A stretch of DNA of 64,000 bases from Pseudomonas oryzihabitans (GTDB lineage: Bacteria > Pseudomonadota > Gammaproteobacteria > Pseudomonadales > Pseudomonadaceae), in NCBI RefSeq assembly GCF_001518815.1, contig NZ_CP013987.1, positions 1,777,001 to 1,841,000 of the forward strand, given 5' to 3'. The position numbers were made by a program, and so were the translations under genes. Positions within the stretch are counted from its first letter, which is position 1, and each line of letters begins with the position of its first letter. Below the pieces are notes generated by a model that had not been told where the DNA came from, did no database searches, and was given only the letters and a program-made list of their open reading frames with translations. Below, piece by piece: positions 41,505 to 52,040 of the stretch.

Positions 41505-43240
41505 AGCGGAACCTCCCGGGATAGCGGGAACAACAGGTCGATGAAGCGCTCGGCGGTGGGGCGTGGCTCGTGATTGGCCAGGCCCGGACGTTCGTTGGCT
41601 TCGATGATGACGTAGTCGGGTGAGTCGGCGGCGGGGACCAGCAGGTCCATGCCGGTGACGGGGATGTCCAATGCGCGCGCGGCCTGGATGGCCGCGTCGG
41701 CGAGCACCGGATGCAGGCTATCGGTGACGTCCTCCAGGATGCCGCCAGTGTGCAGATTGGCCGTCTTGCGCACGGCCAGGTGGGTGCCGGCGGGCAGCAC
41801 GCTGTCCCAGTCGTGACCGGCGCCGCGGATGGCGCGCTCGGTTTCCTCGTCCATCGGGATGCGCGACTCGCCGCCGGTAGCTGCCTGGCGGCGGCGGCTC
41901 TGGGCTTCGATCAGGTCCCTGACGCTATGCTGGCCATCGCCGACGATTTCCGCCGGGCGGCGGATGGCGGCAGCCACTACTTCGTGGCCAATGACCACCA
42001 CGCGCAGATCGAGGCCCTGGTGAAAGCTTTCCAGCAGCACGCGATCGTCATGGCGCTGCGCCGCCTGGATGGCGGTGGCAAGGTGCTCGGCGTCGCGGAT
42101 ATCCACGGCCACGCCCTTGCCTTGTTCGCCATTGACCGGCTTGACCACCAGGGCGCCATGCTTTTCCAGAAAGGCAGTGTTGTCTTCCTCGCTGCCAGCC
42201 AGTTGCTGCTCCGGTACCTTCAGCCCGGCACGGGCCAGGGTGCGACTGGTCAGCACCTTGTCGGCGCAGAGGGTCATGGTCACAGCGGAGGTGAGATCGG
42301 TGAGGGATTCGCGGCAACGAATGCGCCTGTTGCCCTGGATCAAGGTGAAAAGACCCCCTTCGGCATCGTCCACCTGCACCTCGATGCCACGCCGCAGGGC
42401 TTCGTCGACAATGATCCGTGCATAGGGATTCAGCTCGGCGGCAGGGCCGGGGCCGAGGAACAGCGTCTGATTGATGCCGTTCTTGCACTTGATGGCGAAG
42501 GTCTGCAGCTGACGGAAACCCAGCTTGTCGTAGAGTCGCTTGGCTTGCAGGTTGTCATGCAGCACCGACAGGTCCAGGTAGGCTAGGCCGCGGCTGGCAT
42601 AGTGTTCGATCAGGTGGCGAACCAGCGCCTCGCCGACCCCAGGCCGGCTGCACTCGGGCGAGACCGCCAGGCACCACAGCGAGGAGCCGCCATCCGGATC
42701 CCGGAAGGCCTTGACGTGACTGAGGCCCATCACCGAGCCGATGATGGCGCCGCTGTCGTCGTCTTCCGCCAGCCAGTAGACCGGACCGCCCTTGTGCCGG
42801 GGCGTCAGCCGCTCGGTGTCGACGGGCAGCATGTGTCGTTGCTGATAGAGTCGGTTGATCTCGTTCCAGTCTTGCGCGGAGCAGGCGCGGCGGATACGAA
42901 AGCCGCGATAGATCCGGCGCGCCGGGCGATAGTCGCTGAACCAGACCCGCAGGGTATCGCTAGGATCGAGAAACAGCTGCTGTGGCGCCTGGGCCAGCAC
43001 CTGGTGCGGTGCGGCCACATAGAGCGCGATATCGCGCTCGCCCGGCGTCTCGTTGAGCAGCTCCTTGGCCAGACTGGCGGGGTCGGGATAGGTATGGCCG
43101 ACGAGCAGCCGTCCCCAGCCGCAATGAAGGCAGAGCGGCTGGGAGGTCGGATGGTCGCCTTCCGCCAGGCGTGCCTGCAGCCGTTCGTAGGAGGGCGTCT
43201 GGGCACGCTGGAGGCGCTGGTTGTAGCTGGTCGCTTTCAT
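41501..43240 (-). CDS. ngg: N-acetylglutaminylglutamine synthetase (GNAT + ATP-grasp fusion)
   Basis: 579 residues. Residues 110-270 form a GNAT acetyltransferase domain (SLWCLAVSPECSRPGVGEAL, then LDLSVLHDNLQAKRLYDKLG), and residues 290-575 an ATP-grasp ligase (ALVVKPVNGEQGKGVAVDI, then YVIIEANERPGLANH). The fusion is diagnostic of the synthetase that builds N-acetyl-Gln-Gln. It lies 13 bases after the amidotransferase and overlaps the peptidase, forming a three-gene operon for osmotic stress protection. Confidence 0.95.
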   Translation of the reverse strand: MKATSYNQRLQRAQTPSYERLQARLAEGDHPTSQPLCLHCGWGRLLVGHTYPDPASLAKELLNETPGERDIALYVAAPHQVLAQAPQQLFLDPSDTLRVWFSDYRPARRIYRGFRIRRACSAQDWNEINRLYQQRHMLPVDTERLTPRHKGGPVYWLAEDDDSGAIIGSVMGLSHVKAFRDPDGGSSLWCLAVSPECSRPGVGEALVRHLIEHYASRGLAYLDLSVLHDNLQAKRLYDKLGFRQLQTFAIKCKNGINQTLFLGPGPAAELNPYARIIVDEALRRGIEVQVDDAEGGLFTLIQGNRRIRCRESLTDLTSAVTMTLCADKVLTSRTLARAGLKVPEQQLAGSEEDNTAFLEKHGALVVKPVNGEQGKGVAVDIRDAEHLATAIQAAQRHDDRVLLESFHQGLDLRVVVIGHEVVAAAIRRPAEIVGDGQHSVRDLIEAQSRRRQAATGGESRIPMDEETERAIRGAGHDWDSVLPAGTHLAVRKTANLHTGGILEDVTDSLHPVLADAAIQAARALDIPVTGMDLLVPAADSPDYVIIEANERPGLANHEPRPTAERFIDLLFPLSREVPL

Positions 43241-43253
43241 GCCTTGTGCACCC

Positions 43254-45026
43254 TCACAGTCCGTGTTCGCTCATCCAGAGGTTGAGCGCGGCGAGTTGCC
43301 AGAGCTTGGAACCACGCAGGGGCGTGATGCGATCGGCCGGATTGGTCAGCAGGCGATCGATCTCGGCGGTGTCGAACAAACCGCGATCCTGGCTGGGATC
43401 CAGCAGCAGCTCGCGTACCCAGGTCAGGGTGTTGCCTTCCAGGTGCTTGAGGCCCGGCACCGGGAAATACCCCTTGGGTCGGTCGATCACCTTCTGAGGG
43501 ATAACCTTGCGCGCGGCGGCCTTGAGTACCTGCTTGCCGCCGTCGCCCAGTTTGAACTCGGCGGGAATGCGTGCCGAGAGTTCGGCCAGGCGATAGTCGA
43601 GGAAGGGCACCCGAGCTTCCAGGCCCCAGGCCATGGTCATGTTGTCGACCCGCTTGACCGGGTCATCCACCAGCATCACGGTGCTGTCCAGGCGCAGGGC
43701 CTTGTCGACCCCGGCGCTGGCGCCCGGCTTGGCGAAGTGCTGACGGACGAAGGCTTCGGCGGCGTCTCCCTCCAGGCGTACACCCGCCTGCACGGTGGCG
43801 GCGTACTGGGCGTAGTCGCGGTCGAAGAAGGCGGCGCGGTAGGCGGCGAAGGGGTCGGCGGCGCCATGCACCTGGGGATACCAGTGGTAGCCGGCGAAGA
43901 GTTCGTCCGCGCCCTGACCGCTCTGGACCACCTTGCAGTGCTTGGAGACCTCACGGGAGAGCAGGTAGAAGGCGATGCAATCGTGGCTCACCATGGGCTC
44001 GCTCATGGCCGAGAAGGCACGCGGCAGCTGCTGGATGATCTCGTCTTCGGCGATGCGCAGTTGATGGTGGCGAGTGCCGTAGTGATTGGCTATCAGATCG
44101 GAGTACTGGAATTCGTCACCACGTTCGCCACCGGCATCCTCGAAGCCGATGGAGAAGGTCAGCAGGTCCTTGACGCCCGAGTCGTGCAGCAGGCCGACCA
44201 GCAGGCTGGAATCCACGCCCCCCGACAGCAATACGCCCACCTCGCGCGCGGCGCGTTGGCGGACCGCGACGGCATCCTTGAGGCCATGCAGGACCCGTTC
44301 GGCCCAATCGTCCAGGGTGTAGCGGCGCTCCTCTTCACGGGGGCCGTAGTCCAGGTTCCACCAGGTCTCCTGATGCTGCTGGCCCGAGGCATCCACGGTC
44401 ATCCAGGTCGCTGGCGGCAGCTTCTGCACGCCCTTCAGGATGGTGCGCGGCGCTGGCACCACGGCATGGAAGTTCAGGTAGTGGTTGAGCGCGACCGGAT
44501 CGATGCTTGTGTCGACGTCGCCGGCTTCCAGCAGGGCAGGCAGGCTGGAGGCGAATCTCAGGCGCTTGTCGGTGAACGACAGATACAGCGGCTTGATACC
44601 CAGGCGATCCCGGGCGATGAATAGCCGACCGCTGTCTCGCTCCCAGATGGCGAAGGCGAACATGCCGTTGAGCTTGGGCAGCATATCCTTGCCCCAGGCG
44701 TGATAAGCCTTGAGCAGGATTTCGGTGTCACCCCCGGAATAAAAGCTATAACCCTTGGCTTCCAGCTCGGTACGCAGTTCCGGATAGTTGTAGATGGCGC
44801 CGTTGAACACCATGGACAGACCCAGTTCCGGCTCGATCATGGGTTGGCCCGAAGCTTCCGCCAGATCCATGATCTTCAGCCGGCGATGGCCCAGGGCGAC
44901 CGGTCCCTGGCTGTGGAAGCCCCAGGCATCGGGTCCGCGCTGTTCGAGGCGGTGGGTAATGCGCTCCACCACGCTGATGGCTGCGGGTTGTTGATCGAAA
45001 CGAAGCTCTCCGGCGATGCCGCACAT
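43254..45026 (-). CDS. asnO: N-acetylglutaminylglutamine amidotransferase (asparagine synthase-like)
   Basis: 590 residues. The N-terminal Ntn glutaminase begins MCGIAGEL with catalytic Cys2 and contains RGPDAWGFHSQGP and VFNGAIYNYPELR. The C-terminal synthetase domain has the ATP pyrophosphatase loop VLLSGGVDSSLL. It is the amidation step that gives N-acetylglutaminylglutamine amide. First gene of the operon. The 393-base upstream gap carries the promoter and, on the other strand, the rpmE2 control region. Confidence 0.95.
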   Translation of the reverse strand: MCGIAGELRFDQQPAAISVVERITHRLEQRGPDAWGFHSQGPVALGHRRLKIMDLAEASGQPMIEPELGLSMVFNGAIYNYPELRTELEAKGYSFYSGGDTEILLKAYHAWGKDMLPKLNGMFAFAIWERDSGRLFIARDRLGIKPLYLSFTDKRLRFASSLPALLEAGDVDTSIDPVALNHYLNFHAVVPAPRTILKGVQKLPPATWMTVDASGQQHQETWWNLDYGPREEERRYTLDDWAERVLHGLKDAVAVRQRAAREVGVLLSGGVDSSLLVGLLHDSGVKDLLTFSIGFEDAGGERGDEFQYSDLIANHYGTRHHQLRIAEDEIIQQLPRAFSAMSEPMVSHDCIAFYLLSREVSKHCKVVQSGQGADELFAGYHWYPQVHGAADPFAAYRAAFFDRDYAQYAATVQAGVRLEGDAAEAFVRQHFAKPGASAGVDKALRLDSTVMLVDDPVKRVDNMTMAWGLEARVPFLDYRLAELSARIPAEFKLGDGGKQVLKAAARKVIPQKVIDRPKGYFPVPGLKHLEGNTLTWVRELLLDPSQDRGLFDTAEIDRLLTNPADRITPLRGSKLWQLAALNLWMSEHGL

Positions 45027-45351
45027 GGTTCTGTGCCTCTTGAATCCTTGGGATGCGGCGCGGTGAGTTCAATCCCGAACCCGGCGTGCGCATCCAATGC
45101 GTGTGGACTTCTCGCAATCCTTGAGAAGCCAATGCAATGGCGCTGTGCGTGTGGGAGGCGTGGAGCGGACAGGTCGTCTGTCTGGCGCTCCAGGTCTGAA
45201 CGCACGCATCGACCGACAGCAGGTCTCAGAGAGGGTGGGGTGCCGCCGGTCAGGGCCTCAGGTTACGAGCCCCGGGCACGGCGGATGGTTCCATGCGAAT
45301 GGCCGTGGCTGCCGCCACCGTCACAGGTGGGGCTGCCGGATCGGCTTCAAT
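45027..45351. other. Promoter-side gap between asnO and rpmE2
   Basis: No gene is supported here. One feature stands out: CTTCTC (45108-45113) and GAGAAG (45123-45128) form an inverted repeat separated by 9 bases about 85 bases upstream of the asnO start, a possible operator for the osmolyte operon. The right end contains the Zur-like site described separately. Confidence 0.35.
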
Positions 45352-45370
45352 ATGTTATAATGTATCTTTA
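45350..45370 (+). promoter_or_regulatory. Zur-like box upstream of rpmE2
   Basis: ATGTTATAATGTATCTTT (45352-45369) shares a perfect left half (ATGTTATAAT) with the zinc-uptake regulator consensus and lies 50-68 bases before the rpmE2 start. Zinc-free L31 paralogues are known Zur targets in several bacteria. Confidence 0.6.
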
Positions 45371-45419
45371 ATGTGCCGAAGACATCCTGTCATCGGTGCT
45401 CCAGATCAGGAGAGCCTTC

Positions 45420-45680
45420 ATGAGACCCGGTATCCATCCCAACTACCGTCCTGTGCTGTTCCACGACACCACGTCGGACACCTATTTCCTGATTCGCTCC
45501 ACCGCCGAGAGCGACCGCACCCAGGAATACGAAGGTCAGACCTATCCCTATATCAGCCTCGACGTGTCCAGCGCGTCCCACCCGATCTACACCGGCGAGC
45601 AGCGTCAGATGAAGGTCGAAGGCCGCGTCTCGAGCTTCAACAAGAAGTTCGCCGGCTTTCCGGGTGGCAACAGCAAGTAG
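45420..45680 (+). CDS. rpmE2: Ribosomal protein L31 type B (zinc-independent)
   Basis: 86 residues from the ATG at 45420 with CAGGAGAGCCTTC upstream. [20 protein letters not shown] with no cysteines and the C-terminal [17 protein letters not shown] are the type B L31 pattern. Lack of the CxxC zinc ribbon means it can replace zinc-binding L31 when zinc is scarce. A Zur-like box precedes it. It is monocistronic and followed within 25 bases by the convergent metR. Confidence 0.94.
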   Translation: MRPGIHPNYRPVLFHDTTSDTYFLIRSTAESDRTQEYEGQTYPYISLDVSSASHPIYTGEQRQMKVEGRVSSFNKKFAGFPGGNSK

Positions 45681-45703
45681 CGTCCCACGGGCAGCGCGCC
45701 GGC

Positions 45704-46621
45704 TCAGCGCGCGCTGCTGACCCCTTCGAGGGTGGCGAAGGAGGTGTCCTTGGCGGTCAGCAGGAAATCCTGCATGAAGGGCGCCTCCAGCATGTCTTCG
45801 CGGATCGCCGCATAGAGCGTCGCATAGAGTCCCTTCTCTCCCAGTCGGCGCGCCGTGACATAGCCGCGTGAGCTGTATTCGTGGATCGCCCAGTTGGGCA
45901 AACAGCAGACCCCGCGACCCGACGCCACCAGTTGCAGCATCATCACCGTCATTTCCGCCGTGCGAATCGACAGCGGCTCGACATCGGCCGGATCGAGAAA
46001 GCGGGTGAAGATATCCAAGCGATCGCGTTCCACCGGATAGGTGATCTGGGTCTCCTGAGCGAGATCCCCGGGCACGATGAAGGGACGCTGTGCCAGTGGG
46101 TGTTGGTTGGCCACCGCCAGCAGGGCTTCGTAGGTGAACAGCGGCACGTAGGTGACGCCCGAAAGATCCACCGGATCGGCTGTCACCACCAGATCCAGAT
46201 CGCCTCGGGCCAGGGCGGGCAAGGGGGCGAAGGAGAAACCGGAGGCCAGGTCCAGCTCCACTTCCGGCCAGGAATCACGAAATTGATCGATGGTGGGCAT
46301 CAGCCACTGAAAGCAGCTGTGGCATTCGATGGCCATATGCAGCCGTCCCGCCGTTCCGCCCACCAATCGTGCGAGGTCTCGCTCGGCACTGCGCAAGTGG
46401 GGCAATACCGCATCGGCGGTCTGCAGCAGCCGCAGGCCGGCACTGGTGAAGCGGATGGGCTTGGTCTTGCGAATGAACAGGGGGGTACCCAGGCGCTCTT
46501 CCAGTTCCTTGAACTGATGGGAGAGGGCGGATTGGGTCAGGTGCAGACGCTCCGCTGCTTCCACCAGGCTGGAGGATTCGCGGAGAGCATGCAGGGTTTT
46601 CAGGTGGCGAATTTCGAACAT
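45704..46621 (-). CDS. metR: LysR-type regulator MetR
   Basis: 305 residues from the ATG at 46621 (a six-codon longer start at 46639 is possible; neither has a good ribosome site). FEIRHLKTLHALRESSSLVE and HLTQSALSHQFKELEERLG are the MetR HTH. The C-terminal substrate domain ends with FLLTAKDTSFATLE. MetR activates methionine genes with homocysteine as co-activator. A TGAA-N5-TTCA site at 46652-46664 fits autoregulation. No metE or metH is in the window. Confidence 0.9.
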   Translation of the reverse strand: MFEIRHLKTLHALRESSSLVEAAERLHLTQSALSHQFKELEERLGTPLFIRKTKPIRFTSAGLRLLQTADAVLPHLRSAERDLARLVGGTAGRLHMAIECHSCFQWLMPTIDQFRDSWPEVELDLASGFSFAPLPALARGDLDLVVTADPVDLSGVTYVPLFTYEALLAVANQHPLAQRPFIVPGDLAQETQITYPVERDRLDIFTRFLDPADVEPLSIRTAEMTVMMLQLVASGRGVCCLPNWAIHEYSSRGYVTARRLGEKGLYATLYAAIREDMLEAPFMQDFLLTAKDTSFATLEGVSSAR

Positions 46622-46649
46622 GGCGCTGGCACTGGACATAAAGGCGCAT

Positions 46650-46666
46650 CATGAAGACTTTTCATG
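46650..46666. promoter_or_regulatory. MetR box upstream of metR
   Basis: ATGAAGACTTTTCAT contains TGAA-N5-TTCA, the MetR recognition consensus, about 30 bases before the metR start. Confidence 0.6.
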
Positions 46667-46734
46667 GTGCTGCCTATGCTCTACCGTGCTCGGCGAGCTG
46701 TTGCAGTGTCTAGCGCCGTGGAAAAACATGTCGA

Positions 46735-46761
46735 TCCCTGAGCGGATAGCCCGCTCAGGGA
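46735..46761 (-). terminator. Rho-independent terminator of glpD
   Basis: Perfect 11-bp stem TCCCTGAGCGG / CCGCTCAGGGA, loop of five, with a T-rich tract following on the minus strand, 10 bases after the glpD stop. Confidence 0.82.
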
Positions 46762-46770
46762 CAGGCTTCT

Positions 46771-48300
46771 TCAGGCGGCGTTACTGTCTTTTGCGGCTTG
46801 GGCCGGTTCTGAATGCGCGAGGAAGTCTTCCAGCGCAGCCCGCTCGGCATCGGTGAATACCAGGCCCAGCTTGGTCCGTCGCCAGAGTACGTCATCGGCA
46901 CTGGTGACCCACTCGTGGCGTTGCAGGTATTCCACCTCGCGCACATGGAGATCAGCGCCCAGCACCGCACCTAGGTCCTCGACCGAGCGCGAATCACCCA
47001 GCAGGGTCCAGACGCGACTGCCGTAGGTGGTCGCCCAGCGCTGCGCCAGGGCAGGCGTCAGGCCACTGACCTTGTCCAGCAATTCACGAGTCAGCGCCTG
47101 CGGCGTGGTCATGTTTTCGCCACCGGGCAGCGGTGCGGAGGCTGTCCAGCTGTTGCCTAGCTTGGGGAAGAAGGGCTGCAGCTGCGCCATCGCCGACTCG
47201 GCGAGCTTGCGGTAGGTGGTCAGCTTGCCACCGAATACCGACAGCAGTGGCGCGCCCTGTTCTTCAGCCAGCGACAGGGTGTAGTCGCGGGTGATGGCGG
47301 AAGGATTGTCCGACTCGTCGTCGCACAGCGGACGGACACCAGAGAAGGTGTGCAGGACGTCGTCACGGCTAAGTTGCTTGCGGAAGTGAGCATTGGCCAC
47401 GCCCAGCACATAGTCGATTTCCTGATCGGTGATGGTCACCTTGGCCGGGTCGCCCTGGTATTCGCGATCCGTGGTGCCGACCATGGTGTACTGGCCCAGG
47501 TAGGGGATAGCGAAGACGATGCGGCGGTCTTCGTTCTGCATGATGTAGGCCTGGTCGCCTTCATACAGCTTGGGCACGATGACATGGCTGCCCTGGATCA
47601 GGCGGATGCCATAGGGCGACTTCTGCTGCAGGTCCTGGCGAATGAAGCTGGCGACCCAGGGGCCTGCCGCGTTCACCAGCGCCTTGGCACGAATCTGCCG
47701 ACGGCCCTGAGGGCCCTCGATCTCGACGTCCCAATGACCGTCAACCCGGCGGGCGCTGACGCAACGGGTACGGGTCACGATGTCGGCACCCTTGTCGCGC
47801 GCCTGCATGGCGTTGAGCACCACCAGGCGCGCATCGTCCACCCAGCAATCGGAATATTCGAAGCCGCGCTTGATCTCGGCCTTGAGCGGTCCTTGTGCGT
47901 CGAACTTGAGACCACGGGAGCCCGGCAGCTTTTCCCGCTTGCCCAGGTGGTCATAAAGGAAGAGGCCAGCACGGATCATCCAGGCCGGCCGCAGGTGCGG
48001 GCGGTGCGGCAGGACGAAGCGCATGGGCTTGACGATGTGCGGCGCCTTGGCCAGCAACACCTCGCGCTCAGCCAGGGCTTCGCGCACCAGGCGGAATTCG
48101 TGGTGTTCCAGATAGCGGAGGCCACCGTGGATCAGCTTGCTGCTGGCGGAAGAGGTGTGACTCGCCAGATCGTCGCGTTCACAAAGAAACACCGACAGTC
48201 CACGACCCGCTGCATCGGCCGCAATGCCTACGCCATTGATACCACCACCGATGACGGCGAGATCGTAAGTCCGGGGAGTTGCAGTGGATGCCTGGGCCAT
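46771..48300 (-). CDS. glpD: Aerobic glycerol-3-phosphate dehydrogenase
   Basis: 509 residues from the ATG at 48300 (AGGAGGCATC upstream). The FAD-binding LAVIGGGINGVGIAADAAGR is at residues 14-33 and SSASSKLIHGGLRYLEHHEF follows, with VNAAGPWVASF and FSGVRPLCDD later; all are typical. It oxidises glycerol-3-phosphate to dihydroxyacetone phosphate at the inner membrane, feeding the quinone pool. It is the last gene of the leftward glycerol cluster and has its own GlpR-like sites. Confidence 0.96.
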   Translation of the reverse strand: MAQASTATPRTYDLAVIGGGINGVGIAADAAGRGLSVFLCERDDLASHTSSASSKLIHGGLRYLEHHEFRLVREALAEREVLLAKAPHIVKPMRFVLPHRPHLRPAWMIRAGLFLYDHLGKREKLPGSRGLKFDAQGPLKAEIKRGFEYSDCWVDDARLVVLNAMQARDKGADIVTRTRCVSARRVDGHWDVEIEGPQGRRQIRAKALVNAAGPWVASFIRQDLQQKSPYGIRLIQGSHVIVPKLYEGDQAYIMQNEDRRIVFAIPYLGQYTMVGTTDREYQGDPAKVTITDQEIDYVLGVANAHFRKQLSRDDVLHTFSGVRPLCDDESDNPSAITRDYTLSLAEEQGAPLLSVFGGKLTTYRKLAESAMAQLQPFFPKLGNSWTASAPLPGGENMTTPQALTRELLDKVSGLTPALAQRWATTYGSRVWTLLGDSRSVEDLGAVLGADLHVREVEYLQRHEWVTSADDVLWRRTKLGLVFTDAERAALEDFLAHSEPAQAAKDSNAA

Positions 48301-48314
48301 GATGCCTCCTGTGA

Positions 48315-48350
48315 AACGAACATAATTATTCGGTTTCGAACATAATAGCC
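48315..48350. promoter_or_regulatory. GlpR-like operators upstream of glpD
   Basis: ACGAACATAATTATTCGG and TTTCGAACATAATAG, 15-50 bases before the start, each match half or more of the GlpR consensus (ATGTTCG...CGAACAT). They fit repression by the adjacent glpR product. Confidence 0.62.
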
Positions 48351-48452
48351 CAGCAAAAACACAGGTTCTAGCCAAGCCTGTGTCTTCAGACCGCTAAAAC
48401 GAAAAAAAACGAATATTGAGGAGGGTGAGGCGACGAATGGTCGCCCCTCGGA

Positions 48453-49217
48453 CTAGCGCGAGCGTGCCACTTCCACCTTGACCTGCCACTCGCGCAGGCA
48501 GCGAGCGAAGGCGGGCGAGGGTTCCTGCTCGGTGAAGAGCTGGTCTATCTGTTCGAGGCTGCCCAGTCGAATCATGGCGTTGCGACCAAATTTGCTGGAG
48601 TCGGCGGCGAGAAACACCTGGCGGGCGTTATGGATGATGGCCTGGGAGACGCAGACTTCCTGATAGTCGAAATCCAGCAGGGTGCCGTCCTCGTCGATGC
48701 CGCTGATGCCAACCAGGGCGTAGTCGACCTTGAACTGCTTGATGAAGTCAGCGGTAGCCTGACCCACCACGCCACCGTCGCTGCGTACCTTGCCGCTGGC
48801 GATGAGGACGTCGAAATCGTCCTTGGCGCTGAGGATGTTGGCCACATGGAGGTTGTTGGTGATGATCTTGAGGCTGCGATGCCCGAGCAGGGCATGGGCG
48901 ATGGCCTCGGTGGTGGTACCGATGTTGATGAACAGCGAGGCGTGGTCGGGTACGGCGGCGGCCACGGCTTCGGCGATCAGGCGCTTTTCCTCACGCATCT
49001 GACCGGCCCTCATGCTGTATTCGGTATTTTCCACGCTGGAATCATGGGCGGCGCCGCCATGGTAGCGTCGCAGCAGGCCGGCTTCGGCGAGCTGATTGAT
49101 GTCGCGGCGGATCGTCTGGGGAGTAACGGAGAAGTGCTGGGCCAGCTCTTCGATGCTGACGTAGCCACGCTCACGAACCAGTTCGAGAATCTGCTGTTGG
49201 CGGGGCGCCAGGCTCAT
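48453..49217 (-). CDS. glpR: DeoR-family glycerol regulon repressor
   Basis: 254 residues from the ATG at 49217 with AAGGA upstream. The N-terminal HTH ([40 protein letters not shown]) is followed by the sugar-phosphate-binding SIS-like domain with [15 protein letters not shown]. GlpR represses glp genes until glycerol-3-phosphate binds. The gene lies between glpK and glpD, as in other Pseudomonas. The frame reaches back to 49301 across the upstream terminator and is not used. Confidence 0.94.
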   Translation of the reverse strand: MSLAPRQQQILELVRERGYVSIEELAQHFSVTPQTIRRDINQLAEAGLLRRYHGGAAHDSSVENTEYSMRAGQMREEKRLIAEAVAAAVPDHASLFINIGTTTEAIAHALLGHRSLKIITNNLHVANILSAKDDFDVLIASGKVRSDGGVVGQATADFIKQFKVDYALVGISGIDEDGTLLDFDYQEVCVSQAIIHNARQVFLAADSSKFGRNAMIRLGSLEQIDQLFTEQEPSPAFARCLREWQVKVEVARSR

Positions 49218-49301
49218 TACGGCTTCCTTGAGGTGATCGAGTAAATTCACAGAGGATGCCGTAGGTCGTTCATAGTGGAAAGCGCTTGTCGCGTAAAGCA
49301 A

Positions 49302-49325
49302 GACCGGCGTCGGAAGACGCCGGTC
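49302..49325 (-). terminator. Terminator hairpin between glpK and glpR
   Basis: Perfect GACCGGCGTC / GACGCCGGTC stem with a 4-base loop, 9 bases after the glpK stop. The following minus-strand T content is moderate. Confidence 0.72.
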
Positions 49326-49334
49326 GTTTCGCTG

Positions 49335-50873
<1,539 letters not shown>

Positions 50874-51746
50874 TCAGGACGCTTTGGAAGCGGAGTTCAC
50901 TTCGGTACGGGAGCTTGCCTCGGCCTTGGCCGGAACATCGCAGGCACCCGAGGCCAGGCCGGGCAGGTGACGGCAGATCAGCGCCTTGTAACCAGCGGCG
51001 CCCAGGCAGGCACCGACGATGGGGCCGAAGATGGGTACCAGGAAGTAGGGGATGTCGCGGCCGCCGGTGAAGGCGATCTCACCCCAGCCCGCGAAGAAGG
51101 TCATCAGCTTGGGCCCGAAATCCCGGGCTGGGTTCATGGCGAAACCGGTCAGCGGGCCCATGGAACCGCCGATCACGGCGATCAGCAGGCCGATCAGCAG
51201 GGGCGCGAGAGGGCCGCGGGGCAGGCCGTTGCCGTCGTCGGTAAGGGCCATGATCATGGCCAGCAGAATGGCGGTGATAACGGCTTCGACCAGGAAGGCC
51301 TGACCGACCGACAGGGACGGATGGGGATAGGTCGAGAAGACACCGGCCAGCTCCAGGCTCGCCTGGCTGCCGCGGACCATGTGGTGCGCCTGTTCATAAT
51401 CGAAAAACAGGCTGCTGTAGAGGCCGTAGACCAGCGCCGCGCCGCAGAAGGCACCGGCGACCTGGGCCAGGATGTAGGCCGGAACCTTGCGTCTTTCGAA
51501 GCCACCGAACAACCAGAGAGCGATGGTGACCGCCGGGCTCAGGTGCGCACCGGAAACACCGGCGGACAGATAGACCGCCATGCTCACGCCGACGCCCCAG
51601 ATGATACTGATTTCCCACAGCCCAAGGGTGGCACCGCCGACTTTCGCCGCCGCCACGCAACCGGTACCGAAGAAGATGAGCAGGGCAGTACCGAGGAATT
51701 CGGCGATGCATTGACCGCGTAGAGTTGGAGCGAGAAGAGTACTCAT
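50874..51746 (-). CDS. glpF: Glycerol uptake facilitator
   Basis: 290 residues, six predicted helices plus two half-helices. The second channel motif is normal (FAMNPARDFGP). The first motif reads AHLSPAVTIA, with Ser in place of the near-universal Asn of NPA (codon AGC instead of AAC). The remainder (CIAEFLGTALLIFFGTGCVA, GLWEISIIWGVGVSMAVYLS) is typical of Pseudomonas GlpF. It forms the glycerol channel in the inner membrane and is first in the glpFK operon. Confidence 0.93.
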   Translation of the reverse strand: MSTLLAPTLRGQCIAEFLGTALLIFFGTGCVAAAKVGGATLGLWEISIIWGVGVSMAVYLSAGVSGAHLSPAVTIALWLFGGFERRKVPAYILAQVAGAFCGAALVYGLYSSLFFDYEQAHHMVRGSQASLELAGVFSTYPHPSLSVGQAFLVEAVITAILLAMIMALTDDGNGLPRGPLAPLLIGLLIAVIGGSMGPLTGFAMNPARDFGPKLMTFFAGWGEIAFTGGRDIPYFLVPIFGPIVGACLGAAGYKALICRHLPGLASGACDVPAKAEASSRTEVNSASKAS

Positions 51747-51789
51747 GGGGGGAGCCTCATGGTTGTTGTATTTATAGGTGGCCCTAGAG

Positions 51790-51812
51790 CCATTTGTTCG
51801 CAACCGAAAATC
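51790..51812. promoter_or_regulatory. GlpR-like operator upstream of glpF
   Basis: ATTTGTTCGCAACCGAAAAT resembles the GlpR consensus (TGTTCG-N4-CGAACA) and lies about 45 bases before the glpF start. The rest of the 294-base gap 51747-52040 holds no gene. Confidence 0.58.
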
Positions 51813-52040
51813 TAATTTCAAATATGAAAACTGTCAAAGCTCCTGAGCGCAAAAACAGTGACGACGTTCGACAATTCATTGCCAATGCGACGCCGCCTGC
51901 TACTTTGGTCATATAGGCCCGAGCGACAACCTGCCCGTTATCAGGTCTGAAGTAATGATGTCGCTGCCAGAGCCTGCCTGAGACCAGGTGCTTACGCGAC
52001 CTCACGCCTGCTGTTCTTTCTTTCTGCCCAGGTAGCGCGC

